Below, piece by piece: positions 63,472 to 64,000 of a DNA stretch of 64,000 nucleotides. The DNA is from Roseococcus suduntuyensis. GTDB taxonomy: Bacteria; Pseudomonadota; Alphaproteobacteria; Acetobacterales; Acetobacteraceae. A program made the translations under genes and the position numbers. Within the stretch, counting starts at the first letter, position 1; each line of letters begins with the position of its first letter. The notes under the pieces are model-generated. The model was not told the DNA's origin. It was given only the letters and a program-made list of their open reading frames with translations, and did not search any database. Where the stretch lies: positions 62,001 through 126,000 of the forward strand of contig NZ_JACIDJ010000001.1 of assembly GCF_014196305.1 (NCBI RefSeq), in the 5' to 3' direction.

Positions 63472-64000
63472 ATGCAGGAGCGTGCCAAGCGTCAGGGACG
63501 GCCCCCGCCCCCCGCGCCATGCGCCACGCCCGAACTCCTGCGCGGCGCGACCGAGGGGCTGCGCCTGCCGGTGGTGGTGCTGCAAGGCGGGGCCGGCGCC
63601 AGCATCCTCTTCGCCAACGCGGCCTTCGGCGCGCTGAGCGGCTTCACCCCGGCCGAGCTGGAAGGGCGCGCGCTCTGCGGCCTGCTCGGCCGCAAGGGCG
63701 ACACCAGCCTGGAGGAAGGGCTGACGCACGCCGATACCGGCATGCCCGGCGGCCCCACGGAATACTGCTTCCGCCGCAAGGACGGGACCACCTTCTGGGC
63801 CACGCTGTCCATCACCACCCTGCCGGGCGAGGAGGGCGTGCCCGGCCACCGCGTGCTCGCCATGCAGGACGTCACGCCGCAGCATCAGGACATGGACCGG
63901 ATGCGCCTGCTGCTGGTGGAGATGAACCACCGCACGCAGAACATGTTCTCCGCCGTGCTGGAAATGATCCGCCACAGCCTGCGCGGCAAGGCGCCCGGTG
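63472..64000 (+). CDS. LOV-like PAS sensor kinase (HWE/HisKA_2 type), 3' end outside window
   Basis: The frame is open from 63439 to the window edge. ATG at 63472 is preferred because gggagagg lies just before it; an in-frame ATG at 63439 is an alternative. PAS/LOV domain about residues 20-135: ILFANAAFGALSGFTPAELEGR, then ALCGLLGRKGDTSLEEG in the place of the LOV GRNCRFLQG, and FRRKDGTTFWATLSITTLPG, close to LOV RKDGTxFWN. A kinase domain starts near 144 with EMNHRTQNMFSAVLEMIRH, the H-box of HWE/HisKA_2 kinases. The cysteine is one place off the photoactive position and the Asn of FWN is Ala, so light sensing is doubtful. Confidence 0.8.
   Translation, partial: MQERAKRQGRPPPPAPCATPELLRGATEGLRLPVVVLQGGAGASILFANAAFGALSGFTPAELEGRALCGLLGRKGDTSLEEGLTHADTGMPGGPTEYCFRRKDGTTFWATLSITTLPGEEGVPGHRVLAMQDVTPQHQDMDRMRLLLVEMNHRTQNMFSAVLEMIRHSLRGKAPG

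Overview
The window is very GC-rich (about 70% by eye) and reads as an alphaproteobacterial chromosome, most likely Acetobacteraceae of the Roseomonas type. Evidence: a CcrM-type GANTC methyltransferase next to rnhB, a hopanoid-type HpnN transporter, five solitary tripartite-tricarboxylate 'Bug' binding proteins, a urease operon, and an HWE/HisKA_2-like kinase. The genus is inference; there is no rRNA in the window. No integrase, transposase, prophage or CRISPR array was seen.

Layout. 0-16.3 kb is mostly housekeeping and envelope: rnhB (partial), ccrM, a 43-residue membrane peptide, opgH-like glucosyltransferase, a reverse operon (GST, VOC, FkbM methyltransferase), an EnvC-like coiled-coil protein, a GlcG/HbpS protein, a class III aminotransferase, a hybrid sensor kinase, and a tightly packed reverse operon (class I amidotransferase, rluB, rsmD, glycosyltransferase, unknown protein), with tadA divergent. 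16.3-25.7 kb carries a WGxxGxxG secreted protein, isoaspartyl peptidase, a Bug receptor, a broken GntR remnant, a di-iron ferritin-like protein, a CopD-like membrane protein, HpnN, phosphoglycolate phosphatase, a DUF3108-like protein and tRNA-Val(CAC).

25.8-38.4 kb is a catabolic island: LysR regulator, divergent Bug receptor, then hyuA-hyuB-Bug-hyuB-hyuA-crotonase, i.e. two hydantoinase/oxoprolinase pairs in mirrored gene order around a binding protein, followed by another Bug. 38.4-49.9 kb is a bidirectional cluster centred on a GntR/FCD regulator: leftward an ABC importer (ATPase, two permeases, NMT1-type binding protein) with a class II aldolase and an LLM flavin monooxygenase; rightward an atypical SDR, an aminotransferase, an alpha/beta hydrolase, a carbamoylase-type amidase and a cupin. 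Together they look like uptake and stepwise degradation of a nitrogen-containing compound of unknown identity; this is my best candidate for an undescribed pathway.

49.9-57.3 kb holds a GntP-type permease overlapping a patatin-like lipase, another Bug receptor, typA/bipA, a secreted IalB-like protein and an NHL-repeat protein. 57.3-62.3 kb is a complete ureDABCEFG operon with a His-rich UreE tail, followed by a convergent PuuE-type allantoinase, linking purine breakdown to urea use. The window ends inside a kinase with a LOV-like PAS domain whose cysteine is displaced.

Across the window, small palindromic repeats lie in intergenic gaps, and in three cases the edge of the repeat supplies the TAG stop codon of the neighbouring gene.
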